Positions 1 through 28,806 of a DNA stretch of 60,000 nucleotides are shown here, in pieces. The notes under the pieces are model-generated. The model saw only the letters and a list, made by a program, of their open reading frames with translations. It did not search any database and was not told the DNA's origin. A program made the position numbers and the translations under genes. The DNA is taken from NCBI GenBank assembly GCA_914767715.1, contig OU612073.1:2730001-2790000 (forward strand), read 5' to 3'. Every line of letters begins with the position of its first letter. The stretch's first letter is position 1. The stretch is from Membranipora membranacea (taxonomy: Eukaryota; Bryozoa; Gymnolaemata; Cheilostomatida; Membraniporidae).

Positions 1-2067
1 GCCTGTCATCTGTTGCATGACACCCGGTCCATAGAAATCCTTGACGCGACCAAGGGAGGCAAGGAAGCTGGTCAATGAGAACTCATGAATAGGAAACAGT
101 ACTTTTTCCAGAGTCATCAATGTGGGGTTGTGAGTACTGGCGAGATAATCATCAATTGTTAGGTCAACTGCTCTCTGTCCGGTTTTCTTAACAATAGCTT
201 CACCAAAATTACCATTTGCCGGAATCTCGAAATCATCCTCAACACTACAGAATAGAAAAGTGGAAGGTAGTAACCGCGGATAGAAATTTTATTTGAAGTG
301 ATGATCAATGAGATAACCATCATTTCACTTGACAGTATTTATTTATTTTCTGAGTAATCGCCAACTTCATGGTTTTGAAGGTACTGACAATATGGCATAT
401 CAATATCCATTAGTCATTCCAGGTAGGCTAGGGTGAATGACACACGACAACCAAGTCAGGCAGTACTAACCAAACAGCGCACCCGGTAGGGCTCCAACCC
501 AGGACCTGATCCTGAATCTGACACCTCTAACACTGAGCTATCCCTGATCCTATTGTATTGATAATCTAACTACCAAACCAGTTGTCATGAAGTTTAAATG
601 ATTTGGCGTATTGGCAGATGACAGGTATACCAATTATATATTCCGAAGGCCCCACAGGAGGAGCTTACAAAACCCCTCTGGATCTTTGCCTCTCCTACCA
701 TTTTTCTAAACTACGGTCCTGTAATGCAAATATTAAAAGTTCTCATTAGCACACATAATGGCTAGGTGCTGGCATCTGCAAAATAATTCTTATTATATAT
801 ATTACATATTATAACATGTATATATAAATATAATATATATTTATTTATATATAATATCATTTTATATAAATATATTATATATATAATATTATTATATATA
901 AGCTTAATTACCTGTAGCTTGGATCTATACTGGTGAACAGATGCATCATGATATCCTTATCCTCTCCTGATATATCGACCATATCATAGAGCTCACTGCC
1001 CTGATTGGCTCTTCTTCCTCTCCAATAAATCATCGGTAGTGTGTTGTCTGGCTCGTCCATATCAATCATGTTTCTCGTCTCTACTTTTAGCGTATCTACA
1101 ATGTGTCCGGTGATCTTGTGTATTGTGGGAGCAAATCTAAAACAAAAAAAATTACAAAGGATCATGTCAGCGGAATTAAAGACAACACAAATCGAAGGTA
1201 AGTAATTATCAAACCATTAGCCTGACTGAACTTGAGCACTTACGCTTTTTTACATTTTTAATAATCATTGATATGAATTTATGGATCAGTGGTAAAATAC
1301 ATAGCGTGGCTATTTGTGGAGATGAGCCATCAGTATAAAGCTTTGTGTCAGGATCTAAAGCTATAAATCTGGCAGCTTTTACGTGATGGCCCAGTAACAA
1401 CCTTCAAAAACTCAGCCGAGCTGTATGACAAAAGTTTATAAGTGTCAACTATTCTAGATTCTGAACTTGTGGACCAATCAAAGATGAGATATATAGTCCA
1501 GCAACCATACATGAATAGCCCTACCCTTGCTCAGGGTCAGATATGTACCATTTATCAATAAAATATATATCAGTGGTTGTGATAGGTAGATCGGAAATCT
1601 TGAAGCTTTGATCTTATTACCATCAAATCGTCTTTGCATTAAAAAAGTTTAACATCATCATCCATAAGTTAGTATTCTGCTGGTGATAAAATTATTTTCT
1701 CTATCTCGCACTCACCTATATGTAGTTTAAATCTTCAAATAGAGCCCTGAATAGCGCCTGCGTCCATCAGGTGCTCTGAACTTCCTGTTTAGCGAGTCTA
1801 ACAACACAGATAAGAACAAGACATTTGTTGACAGAGAGTTAGACAAACTCTTTTCTATCTAGGTGGTCTCCTCAGATTGCCCACTTACCTCATCGCCCCG
1901 AGATCGGCCTTGAAACCACCGGGCATAGTAACCGTTTGAAATCTTCCACCATATCTGTCTGTAGACTCCAGCAGAAGTATCTTCATGCTTGTCTCTCGAC
2001 CCAATCTCCAGGCCGAGTACAATCCGCTTACTCCTCCTCCCACTATTACCATGTCATACTTCTCCAT
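1..2067 (-). CDS. Flavin L-amino-acid/amine oxidase, N-terminal exons (partial, runs off left edge)
   Basis: Three exons on the minus strand: 2067-1889, 1136-912 and 244 to before base 1, joined by GT-AG introns that all interrupt a codon after its second base. The first exon holds the FAD-binding start of the flavin amine oxidase fold: VIVGGGVSGL (GxGxxG type), a glutamate at the end of the second strand (LLLES), then the DRYGGR motif. The splice joins GAM to RFAPTIHKITGH, the 'GAMRF' region typical of L-amino-acid oxidases. Such enzymes oxidise an L-amino acid to the keto acid with release of ammonia and hydrogen peroxide; secreted invertebrate forms serve in defence (family knowledge). No signal peptide follows the first Met, and an acceptor-like CTCTAG lies just upstream of the ATG, so an earlier exon may exist. 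About 160 residues are visible of the 500 or so usual for the family; the rest lies outside the window. Confidence 0.88.
477..545 (-). repeat. tRNA-like SINE head remnant
   Basis: On the minus strand this stretch reads like a tRNA gene: an A-box-like TAGCTCAGTGTTAGAGG, then a degenerate B box (GGGTTGGAGCCC instead of GGTTCGAATCC). It lies inside the second intron of the oxidase gene. The changed B box and lack of a clean cloverleaf argue for a SINE head or tRNA pseudogene rather than a working tRNA. Confidence 0.5.
785..902. repeat. AT dinucleotide-rich tract in oxidase intron 2
   Basis: About 118 bases of almost pure A and T with many TATATA runs, ending only a few bases before the splice donor of the second oxidase exon (donor at 911-910 on the minus strand). 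No coding potential. Confidence 0.85.
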
Positions 2068-2075
2068 TATATCCT

Positions 2076-4274
2076 AGAGCACACAAAATACCTACATACT
2101 GATGTACTTCTCTGTTACCATGCAAAATACAGATTGAACATGTTTAGAAAAGGGAAAAGATATCATTAAAAATTCATAAAGTGAGTACACCGGCTTTCAA
2201 ACAATATATATGCCATTTGAATGCATTTGAAGACTTCTGCTCCAGCTCACTGAGTGCCTGTCTCGCTTCTTGTTCTATTGGCGTCGATCTGCTTACTGTT
2301 CAAATTAAATATAATTTTGTAGGAATTTTGACTTTCTAGTTGTAACAAAAAACTGTTAAAAAAATGAACACACTAATAGACGCAGTTGATGGCCTCATTT
2401 ATATATTCATGTGAAGCCTATTCCAGGTATTGACCCTCAGGTGTGAATTGTAATCAAGCCATCAAGTAAAGTAATCAGATCCGTTCTGGAAGGGGTAAGT
2501 GGCTGTTTTTGAAAAAATGTTTTCATGAATTATAGTCTATATTTGTTAAGGCCGTAATTTTGTGGGAGTGCGGACACGTATCATGAGATAAGTATAGAGC
2601 GCAAACATACAATAATCATTCCTGAGCTGTACATCTAGCTGTGAAAGGGTCAAGGACACAAGATGAACTTCCTTGACAGGTGTCTGTGCCCTATCAATCA
2701 ATAATGACTGATTTACATATTGCGATTTTTCTCAGTAAATATTTAGTATTTTTGAAAATCATTATGGCTACTCATTCCTCAACTATATTTGACTCTGCTG
2801 ATGTATTTTTGAAAGCTTATTTTCTTTTTTTACAAGAAAATTGAATATGATAAAGTGTAGAAATACAATAATTTTGACTTCTAATTGTTATCGCTGAGTT
2901 CAGTTTATAGTTTAAAAAAAATAATAAATCAATACGCTTTTACGCTCTAAAATATGGCTCAATGAAGCCTGTCTTGACAAGACTTGTTATGCTCGTTGTA
3001 ATTACCTTACAGTGATTGATGTCAACAGTTATTAGGATGTGAATTTGAGAATAGCAAATTGGTGAAAGTAAGTTGCATAACAAACTTTTTTGTCCATATT
3101 ATTACTCTACGCACAAGTTAACCTCTGTAGATGGACTACCAATTCTCTATAATTAATGCTAGATTTGAATTTCAGTTCACCTTTAACTAATTATTGTTCA
3201 TGTTCATTTTGCATGAGTTACCCCCTTCCTGTTGAGGTATAGGGCAACTCCATACAAAAGTTGTTTCATTCAATAATTCAAATTTGTCCCGCACAATTAT
3301 TTTGAACTTTATTACGTAGTATTAACTCAACTTACTAAAAACTCAAGTATCCAGTGCACCGTAGTTCTCAAAAGGGTGTGATAGCAGAATAGAGTGTGAT
3401 GTGCTTTTGAGGGCTCTCCAAAAAGAACTGTTGAGCCTTCTTGATGTTCACCCGGCTTTATGTGTAACGGGGGGTTAATAACTGCAGGTAGGTGCGGGCC
3501 TGAAAAACGGAGATTGGGTTTGCCTATCGATCAATCAAAAATAATTTGATCAAACATGAAACGTAAAAAACTATATTGAATTTTAAAAAACGGTCATGAA
3601 GTTTGTCACAAAATCATATTTCATCAATCTTGGGCAAAAATTGAAATTGGACATTACTGCTTCCACAATTTCAAGGAGATCAAACGATGATGGAGATAAA
3701 TCAAGAGTAAGAGTAGAGTGGATGGGGCTATCTTTCAGGCGTCCATTGCGTCCATCACCTCCACATTCAATGTTCACCTGTACCTGTCTCATCTCATTTC
3801 CTCACCTCTTCGTTTTGTTTGCGATCCTTTTCACTTTTATATGATAGAATTCAGCAGTCTCAGATTGAAAAATGTCAATATCTAACAATGACATCCTTTG
3901 TAATGATGGTTCCCTGGCTGTGAGAGCTGAAGATCCCACAATTATGTTGACATTCCAGCTGAACCAACTCCTCAATGCTTTTGACTTGGGAGTTTTTGTA
4001 TTGTTAATTAGTGAAGGCAACAGAATAAGTAACAAGGCTAATATTTCTGTGGCAAAGTTTCTCTGGTTTTATTTACTACAGGAATCTACCTCCATACCTC
4101 ATCAGAAACAAATTGGTTAACAGTAATGTTCAAAATCTAGCACATAATATCACCTCTCTCGATTATCATTAAAAGATACGTTATCTGTTCACATTTATTA
4201 AGTAATTTATCTAACAGAAGGTAAAATTATATAGAATTAGGTATAATATGTTGATATAGTTTTATATACATTGC
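2076..4274. other. Intergenic stretch between oxidase and flytrap gene
   Basis: Both neighbours are on the minus strand, so this holds the oxidase 5' flank (and perhaps an unseen first exon) and the 3' flank of the flytrap gene. I find no exon with matching splice signals and a recognisable product. A few open frames at 3583-4120 overlap on both strands and show no family signal. Confidence 0.6.
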
Positions 4275-4275
4275 G

Positions 4276-4281
4276 TTTATT
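4276..4281 (-). promoter_or_regulatory. Polyadenylation signal of the flytrap gene
   Basis: AATAAA on the minus strand, about 90 bases past the TGA stop at 4373-4371. It is the nearest canonical signal to the stop, so the mRNA probably ends near 4255. Confidence 0.55.
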
Positions 4282-4370
4282 AAACAAGGGATCAGGGAGA
4301 CAAGCCTCTTGATATAATCATAATTATAAGCAAAAATAATGTATATAGTAAGAGACAGCCATGATGCACA

Positions 4371-22579
<18,209 letters not shown>

Positions 22580-23851
22580 GTCTGCTGTGTGTATGTCGCC
22601 GAACAACTGAGAGGAGATCAGAATATTGTTTTCATATTACTTTCAATAGCGATCATTGTATCCGTTGTATGCAGATGATATAGCCTCAGTGACAAACCTC
22701 CATGGATTAACGGACTCGTATTGATATCGCCTGAGAGCAAACATGTTTTTAAATCTTCAGATTATTAGTCTAATACCAGGGCAGTGAGTAGGTGATGATT
22801 TATTTATGATTCCTCAGTACATTAAATCCCTTACACCTATAATTTTCTCTGATCATATGACACAAGAACTTGTAGCTATTAATTTACTTTTATATCAAGT
22901 CAGGTTTAAACATAATAACCCCTATCTTATAGACACGGGTAATGTTTTTTGAACAGCGGGAACAGAAAAAACTATTAAGAGATTGCTACTTACCTATTTT
23001 TTGTGATATCTCACTGATGGCTGTAGTTCAATTATATTACATTTGAGCCATAGCGGTTTGGTAAAGCATCATGTAACAATGGCATTGCTAAGTCAAAATT
23101 TTTGTTCCTTTCTCAGCAGTAGTAAATTATGTTATCCTGAGTTTTGCATCATCAGGATCAAGTATATTATCCCGGTCCGATTCAAGCCTCTGTCTGGCTT
23201 TTGAAAATTTTTATTATCCTAATGTCACTTTTAGAGCCTGCTTAATTTATTACTAAAGTCATGTCATAGGGAAATTTCTGCAATTATTGAAGTAAGCGTC
23301 AATATGTCCTGAATTTGATTTGATATTTAAGCTCCAACCACTTGACCCGGTCTGGTAACAATTTTAGAATCAATCATTTAGTTTTAATCGGTGCACGGTT
23401 GTTGTGGGGTATCATTTGATGTGACCTTAGGGAATTTTCAACTTTATCCGCTATTCTTAAACGAGCAGATAACTCTATATAATTTCTTTGTTTAAGACTA
23501 TCTTTTTTCTTCATGTTCATGTTGAGACGCAACACATAAACTGATATTTTATTACATACACTATAGCTTAATTATGCATAACTATTATTTTAAGTTTGAT
23601 GGTCACAATTATATCAAATCAAACGGACAAAATTTGAGCAATGGAAAATCATAACATAAAACATAAACATCCTAAACCATAAAAAAAAGACTAATATTTA
23701 CATAACACTATCACAGACAAGGTAAAGACAGACAGGAGCTGCTGATTATTCAGGTGCAGAAAACCATCGTTCAAGAAAGAGTGGTTAAAAACGAAGATAT
23801 AATGAATAGATTATTGCAAAATTATGAATCCTGGATGAATCTTGAATGCAA
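22580..23851. promoter_or_regulatory. 5' flank of the flytrap gene and 3' flank of peroxidase 1
   Basis: No exon seen. The start of transcription of the flytrap gene must lie here, since its signal-peptide exon begins at 22579 and no upstream splice acceptor is needed. I cannot name a core promoter. A TTTATT (AATAAA on the minus strand) at about 23548-23553 could end the peroxidase 1 mRNA, some 300 bases past its stop. The region from about 23540 onward belongs to the peroxidase segmental duplication. Confidence 0.4.
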
Positions 23852-26800
23852 TTACACTCGCGTAAGGCCCCTGCCGTTGCCGTCAACCATCTTTCGGAAA
23901 GCTTCCTCCAGAGTCTTATGGAATTTTCTTTGGTTTCTTGCAAACTGATATACCTATAACAAAGCAAAGGGATTAATTTGATTCACTGATGGAGGATTAC
24001 AGGATAGTCCTAGTTCTACTGATTGTTACTGGTATATATACAGTAAATTCTACCATATTCAACTACATGATCATCAGAGTCTGCGCTTAAACAACTAGGT
24101 GGCTCAATTTTATTCATGCATCAAATTATTCTCTGATTCTTTGCTTCTTTAGAAAATTGGTCCACTCTTAGTGCATTTTATATCTATCCCAGTAGAGGCC
24201 TTCCCGAAAACGCTCACATCAAGCCAGACTAACGTTTTGTGACGTCAGAGAGCTGTTTGAGTGATCAGCCTATTGTAAAATCAAAACAAACAGAGCTATC
24301 TTGTATTCGATACAGCAGAAAATCCATGGTGCTGATTTTCATCTTCCACTATGAGCCTTTGCAGCCATATCTCAATTGCAACCTCATGGAAGGGCACTGG
24401 CATACCCATCCCCAAATTTGAGATATGATGGTCTAAAAAGTCAGCTTATTTGTGTGATTCCTGCAAATGTAGGTCAACACAGAGCACTGAACTAAGGCTA
24501 TATTGTGTAGTAAGGTATTCTATGAAAGGCCCCCATTGGGTACAATACTCCACTGAAATCCACTGGCTAAGTAAACAAACTTGGAATTTTATACTACAAC
24601 AAGCACCCGGTGTGTGTGTTCGATTGAGAATAAATGACACATGCTATAAACTGAGGTAAGACGCAGGTCAGATCAAGGATTTCTTGAAATCCTTGGTCAG
24701 ATAATAAAATAATCGAGCGATAGCTGAGTCATCGGCTGCACAAAGTTGGTGAAAATAGGGCTACGACGGAAAGGAGATCAAGAATTTTTAGACCTTAGCA
24801 TTCCAATTTGTTTTAGCTTTAGACTTTAGATAAAGCTTTAGACATTAACTGTGTTACTGTTCTCACATTCTTGAAACTGGCCCCAGAAGCTTCATTCTCT
24901 GAATCAACAGATCTGTCACTTGGATAACATCAGTTATCTGACGACGTTATTGCCATCGAAATATTTTGCACAAGACTTAGGACCGTGAATTTAATAATGT
25001 GTGTTGAATAATGTTAGACAAATTGATCGTAGCTAATAAACTCTGGCTTTGTGAATTGGGGCTTGTATCATTCCTGTAATAGATGTTTATACGATGAGCA
25101 TATTTTGCAATCATCGATGAGGTAATTTATTATGAGCCACAATAATGTTTGTTTTGACAGCAATGTGATAATTTATGTGGGGAGAGCCTTGTCAAAGATT
25201 ATAAAACACTGGCCATGTAGACAAAACCGCATCCACTAGGATACTGTGTGTAGTCAACAAAGATGTTGATGCGTGACCTATTTAGCTAAAGTTGTTGAAT
25301 AATTTCTATCAACACAGCGCACTAACAGCTCTGTGACGTCAAATATCACACCCTTTTCAGCGTTAATTTTATGCGAGCGTTTTTAGGAAGGCCTCTACTG
25401 CGATAGATATATAATGCACTTAGAGTGGATCAATGTTTTTAAGAAGCATATCATTACGGAGGTAAAGAATCAGAGAATAATGTGATGCATAAGTTATATT
25501 GAGCCACCTAGTGGTTTAAATTATTAATTATTAATTATCAATTACCTATAATATTCATTCAAAACACACAGGGTTGCTGACTTTTTTTATTTCTTACAAT
25601 ATCTTGAAGACAGTCTATACCGATAGGCTTTTCCCATTTCATTATCAGATCTCTTGAAATATAATCACTATCACATCAATACACATCATATAACTTACCA
25701 TGCCTGCTGTGTCGGCGAGAGGACAATCATCAAATTGACAGCTTGGTGTGTCGAACTCTCCTGAAGTGGTGAAGTTCTTAAATATAATCATGTCAGCGTG
25801 TAACATCATACTCTGTTCATGGTCGTTCTTAGACCACTGACTGGACCTGTTGATATTTGAGAAAGCAATGTGAACAGAAGGAAAGGAAGTAAAATATATA
25901 GTCTGATACTTTATACAATATTGGGTTGTAGCTTATACTCAGTAAAGTATTGCGACTTTCTCTTTCTACATTAATATATGATCGACTTGGAAGCGACAAA
26001 GGGGAAAACTAAATTAATTACCTCACAATGGGAAGAACATCCCTCTGCTCAATGAACCAGCCCGACTCAATCATATTCTTAAAGTATTCGTTGTCAAGTT
26101 TGTGCTCGCTGTCATCCCAGGGCCCTCTGAATCCTGAGACACTCGCACTGCATTTACCCAAAGTGTGAACACCTGAAAATAAAGAGCTCTTGTTACGGGT
26201 TCGGAGTTGCTGTTTTGATATTCTTAGTTAACAACCACCAATCAATGCATGAAGCAAATAAGACCATGTGAAAACAACAACAAAAAATAAAAGAAGCAAT
26301 GAAAAGGCATTGACGTATTTATGTGTATTTATAAAAAAGGCTTTTTCTGCAAAGAGCAGTGTTGGATTTAGGGAGGGTTGTGGTTTTGTGATGGTCCCTG
26401 TCATTTGTTCCTAGTGAATGTAGGTGATACTTGAACACTGTTCTCTGAATTATTGTGTGAGGATATTAAAAATCATGAAATAACCATAGTCTTCTATTCA
26501 TAAAAAGATTCTGGTTGAACATGACAATGAGACTAGTCGTGTGTCATTGACTAGCTCTGCTCCCCGGCATGTTACAGGAATCTTCTCAAAGTTCCTTCTT
26601 GCTTCATACACATTTATCTGTTCCGCTTATAATTTTTCTTGTGGAGTACATGAATTACCCAAATTCCACATACCAGGAAACACACTGATCAAAGAAGTGT
26701 GAAAATCCTGTAGCCACATGATGTATGGGGAAAGTTTGATTCAACAACCATGACCAAATATGAAAAGTGTTCCCATTGCGTTGTGAAATAGCCATTAATT

Positions 26801-28326
26801 GACACACCATGAGGTAAAAATCTATAATGAAAGATTCAACGAAATATCTATACAGCTATCTTCCATCTAAAGGGTGATCAATCTTAATGACTCCATTACA
26901 TTACATCATTGTTAGTGTAACCAGATCAATCATTTTTGTTTCCTGTCTGTCTGACAAAGCTACCATCAGGTTTGTCCGCCTGGCTGGAATAACTGACTTA
27001 GCCTGTGTAAAAGAATACAGCCTATTTTGTTTCTTTACCTATCAATGCCACAGATTCCTTTATGCTTGTGCCAAAATTTCGGGACAAGAACTGCAGGCTG
27101 TCCAAGCCTCGGCCATGTGCAAATGTTCTCTGTGGGAAGCCTTGAGACTTGTCACAGTCTTTTCTCCCGATTGAGAAGGGAACCTTCACTCTCCCGTGAG
27201 CTTTTCTGGCAGTAAAGGCCAGAGCTTCTATCGATATAAACACATTAATATCAGCCTGAGATAGTTGTGGTGCCCAGTCAGCTCTGAACTTCTCAGCTAA
27301 GGCTACGGTTGTGTCTAAATCTGCAAATGGAGATCATAAATGTGTAAAATAATCGAAAGAATGGGTGAAATAAACACTGAAAAATTGGCATAGAAAGTTT
27401 TACGCTTGAAAATAAATAAATATTTATGCAATGTTGTTTTGTTTTACAACATACATGTTATTTACTGCAACTCTTTTAGCAGATTCTGGTATTAGTCATT
27501 TTATTTATGACTTCATTGATTATTTTTTTATTGGCTACTTGGTTGACACAGAACATACTTCCATATTGCAATATGATATTACTTCTAGTGTAGCTATTTC
27601 AATTACATATTCACAGATCCTGCCGTGGGAAGTTACACAGTATGCAGTAGCTGGTAGTCATTCTTTTCTACAGCTCGCATTCAATGGCAAATCATTGTAT
27701 TTATTTGTTCAGTATTAAGCTAAAGCACTTACTAGAGTTATTTGGGTCCTTGATGTTGAGACAACCGTCACATCCACCAATGCAGTCGTGGAATGCTAAC
27801 TGCACCAGTCGAGGTAGCAATTCGATCTGTCAACAAAAGAGAGAATATTATAATTGATTGCAGATCTCATCCCATCAAATTTCCCACCTTCCGGCCAATC
27901 AGAATCAACACAACAGCTATAACCACACGCCCACTCACATATTTTGGTATTTGTTTCGCATTTTTTGTTCCATAAAAACTAAGCCAGTCACCCAACTTAG
28001 GTTTTTTTCAATCACCATCCAATCATTGATAGAACACTATAGAATTACCAGTTCTCATACATTTAAAATATCTAAAAGTTTACTGAATTTTTTCACTGCA
28101 ATGATAATAATTTAACAATACTTTCACTTACATTTTCCCTGATGACTCTAGCAAATCTGAATCTTAGTAGATTGTATTGAAATCTTGAGAGTTGGGCAAC
28201 CTTTCCTTGATTCCAGCCGCTGTACCATCCTTGTCCCCTGTTACCACTCCATTTTCCAACTCCTTCTACAGGAAAGACTGTCATGAATAACACCATAGAT
28301 ATCACCACCGCTATCTTTGAATGCAT
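23852..28326 (-). CDS. Secreted plant-type heme peroxidase 1
   Basis: Six exons: 28326-28132, 27826-27733, 27320-27039, 26172-26022, 25846-25699, 23953-23852; 972 bases, 323 residues, phases consistent. A signal peptide (MHSKIAVVISMVLFMTVFPVEG) predicts secretion. Family hallmarks: the distal histidine in LAFHDC with GGCDGC (His78), the proximal histidine in LIGVHTLGKC (His193), then GPWDDSEHKLDNEYF, and a C-terminal helix ending FRKMVDGNGRGLTRV. This is the plant/fungal/bacterial (ascorbate, lignin, horseradish type) superfamily, which uses hydrogen peroxide to oxidise small donors; animal members are few and often labelled putative ascorbate peroxidase. The residue four before the distal His, normally Arg, is Gln74 (LVQLAFHDC), so activity may be altered. 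A Gly/Trp-rich stretch of 20 residues (about 24-43) is absent from peroxidase 2. The family is certain; the substrate is not known. Confidence 0.93.
24096..25515. mobile_element. 1.4-kb element with ~170-bp imperfect terminal inverted repeats
   Basis: The left end (about 24096-24260) and right end (about 25310-25515) match as reverse complements: CTAGGTGGCTCAAT, ATTATTCTCTGATTCTTT, GTAGAGGCCTTCC, CTGTGACGTCA. The middle kilobase has no convincing reading frame, so it is non-autonomous or decayed. It lies in the last intron of peroxidase 1. The paralogous intron of peroxidase 2 (35856-36361) lacks it, so it arrived after the gene duplication. Confidence 0.82.
26180..26690. other. Extra intronic sequence present only in peroxidase 1
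   Basis: The intron between exons 3 and 4 is about 866 bases here and about 302 in peroxidase 2. Similarity resumes at AAACACACTGATCAAA. The extra 500 or so bases contain no recognisable exon, SINE head or terminal repeat. It is either an insertion here or a deletion in the other copy. Confidence 0.6.
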
Positions 28327-28648
28327 CTAGAAACAGAGCACATTTGTGAGTTGATCCTATTACGTGGAATTGATGAATTGTGGAATTTATCAGCAAATAA
28401 TGTGTATCTATTTTGTTAGTCTACAAAAAGCTACATTGGCAGAGTGAAGAAGGTAGCTCAGCCTTTATCTTTTGAGAGCAGGAAGACCAATAGAAAAATA
28501 ATGGGCGCTTAAATTCAACAGGCACAGAAAGTATGGGCATTACCATATTATTGAACTTTTTTGCATCAACAAAAACATTTTTGACACAGAACACTAGAGA
28601 ATTGCTAAAAGAATAAAATCTTGTTAAAAATTGAGAAATGTACCATAC

Positions 28649-28806
28649 CTTTGAGGTGGTGTATGAAAGAGTAGTGCTCCACAAAGATATACTGCCAGTT
28701 GTGGCTTCAAGATAACTGTCTGGAGATTTATATAGGCCAGCATCCAGTTGTAATGAGGAACAGTTTCCACTTGCCTGGCCATATGACATATTCTCATCAT
28801 CAACAC
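28649..28806 (-). other. Probable upstream exon of peroxidase 1 (5' UTR or N-terminal coding)
   Basis: It is bounded by an acceptor (CTATTAG) and a donor (AAG|GTATGG) and has the same 158-base length as its counterpart at 38814-38971, with no indels. One frame is open throughout (VDDENMSYGQ... to YTTSK) and would join the peroxidase ATG in frame. Because the next exon begins directly with a textbook signal peptide, I favour a 5' UTR exon. By eye the two copies differ at five replacement and three silent sites, which does not show selection. Confidence 0.45.

Noticed and set aside
2225-2296. Possible helical exon (SRSTPIEQEARQALSELEQ) upstream of the oxidase on the minus strand
   Set aside because: There is an acceptor-like AACAG but no good donor and no family match, so I could not support it as the oxidase's first exon.
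3583-4120. Overlapping frames on both strands near 3.6-4.1 kb
   Set aside because: No splice signals, no recognisable domain, and both strands are equally open.
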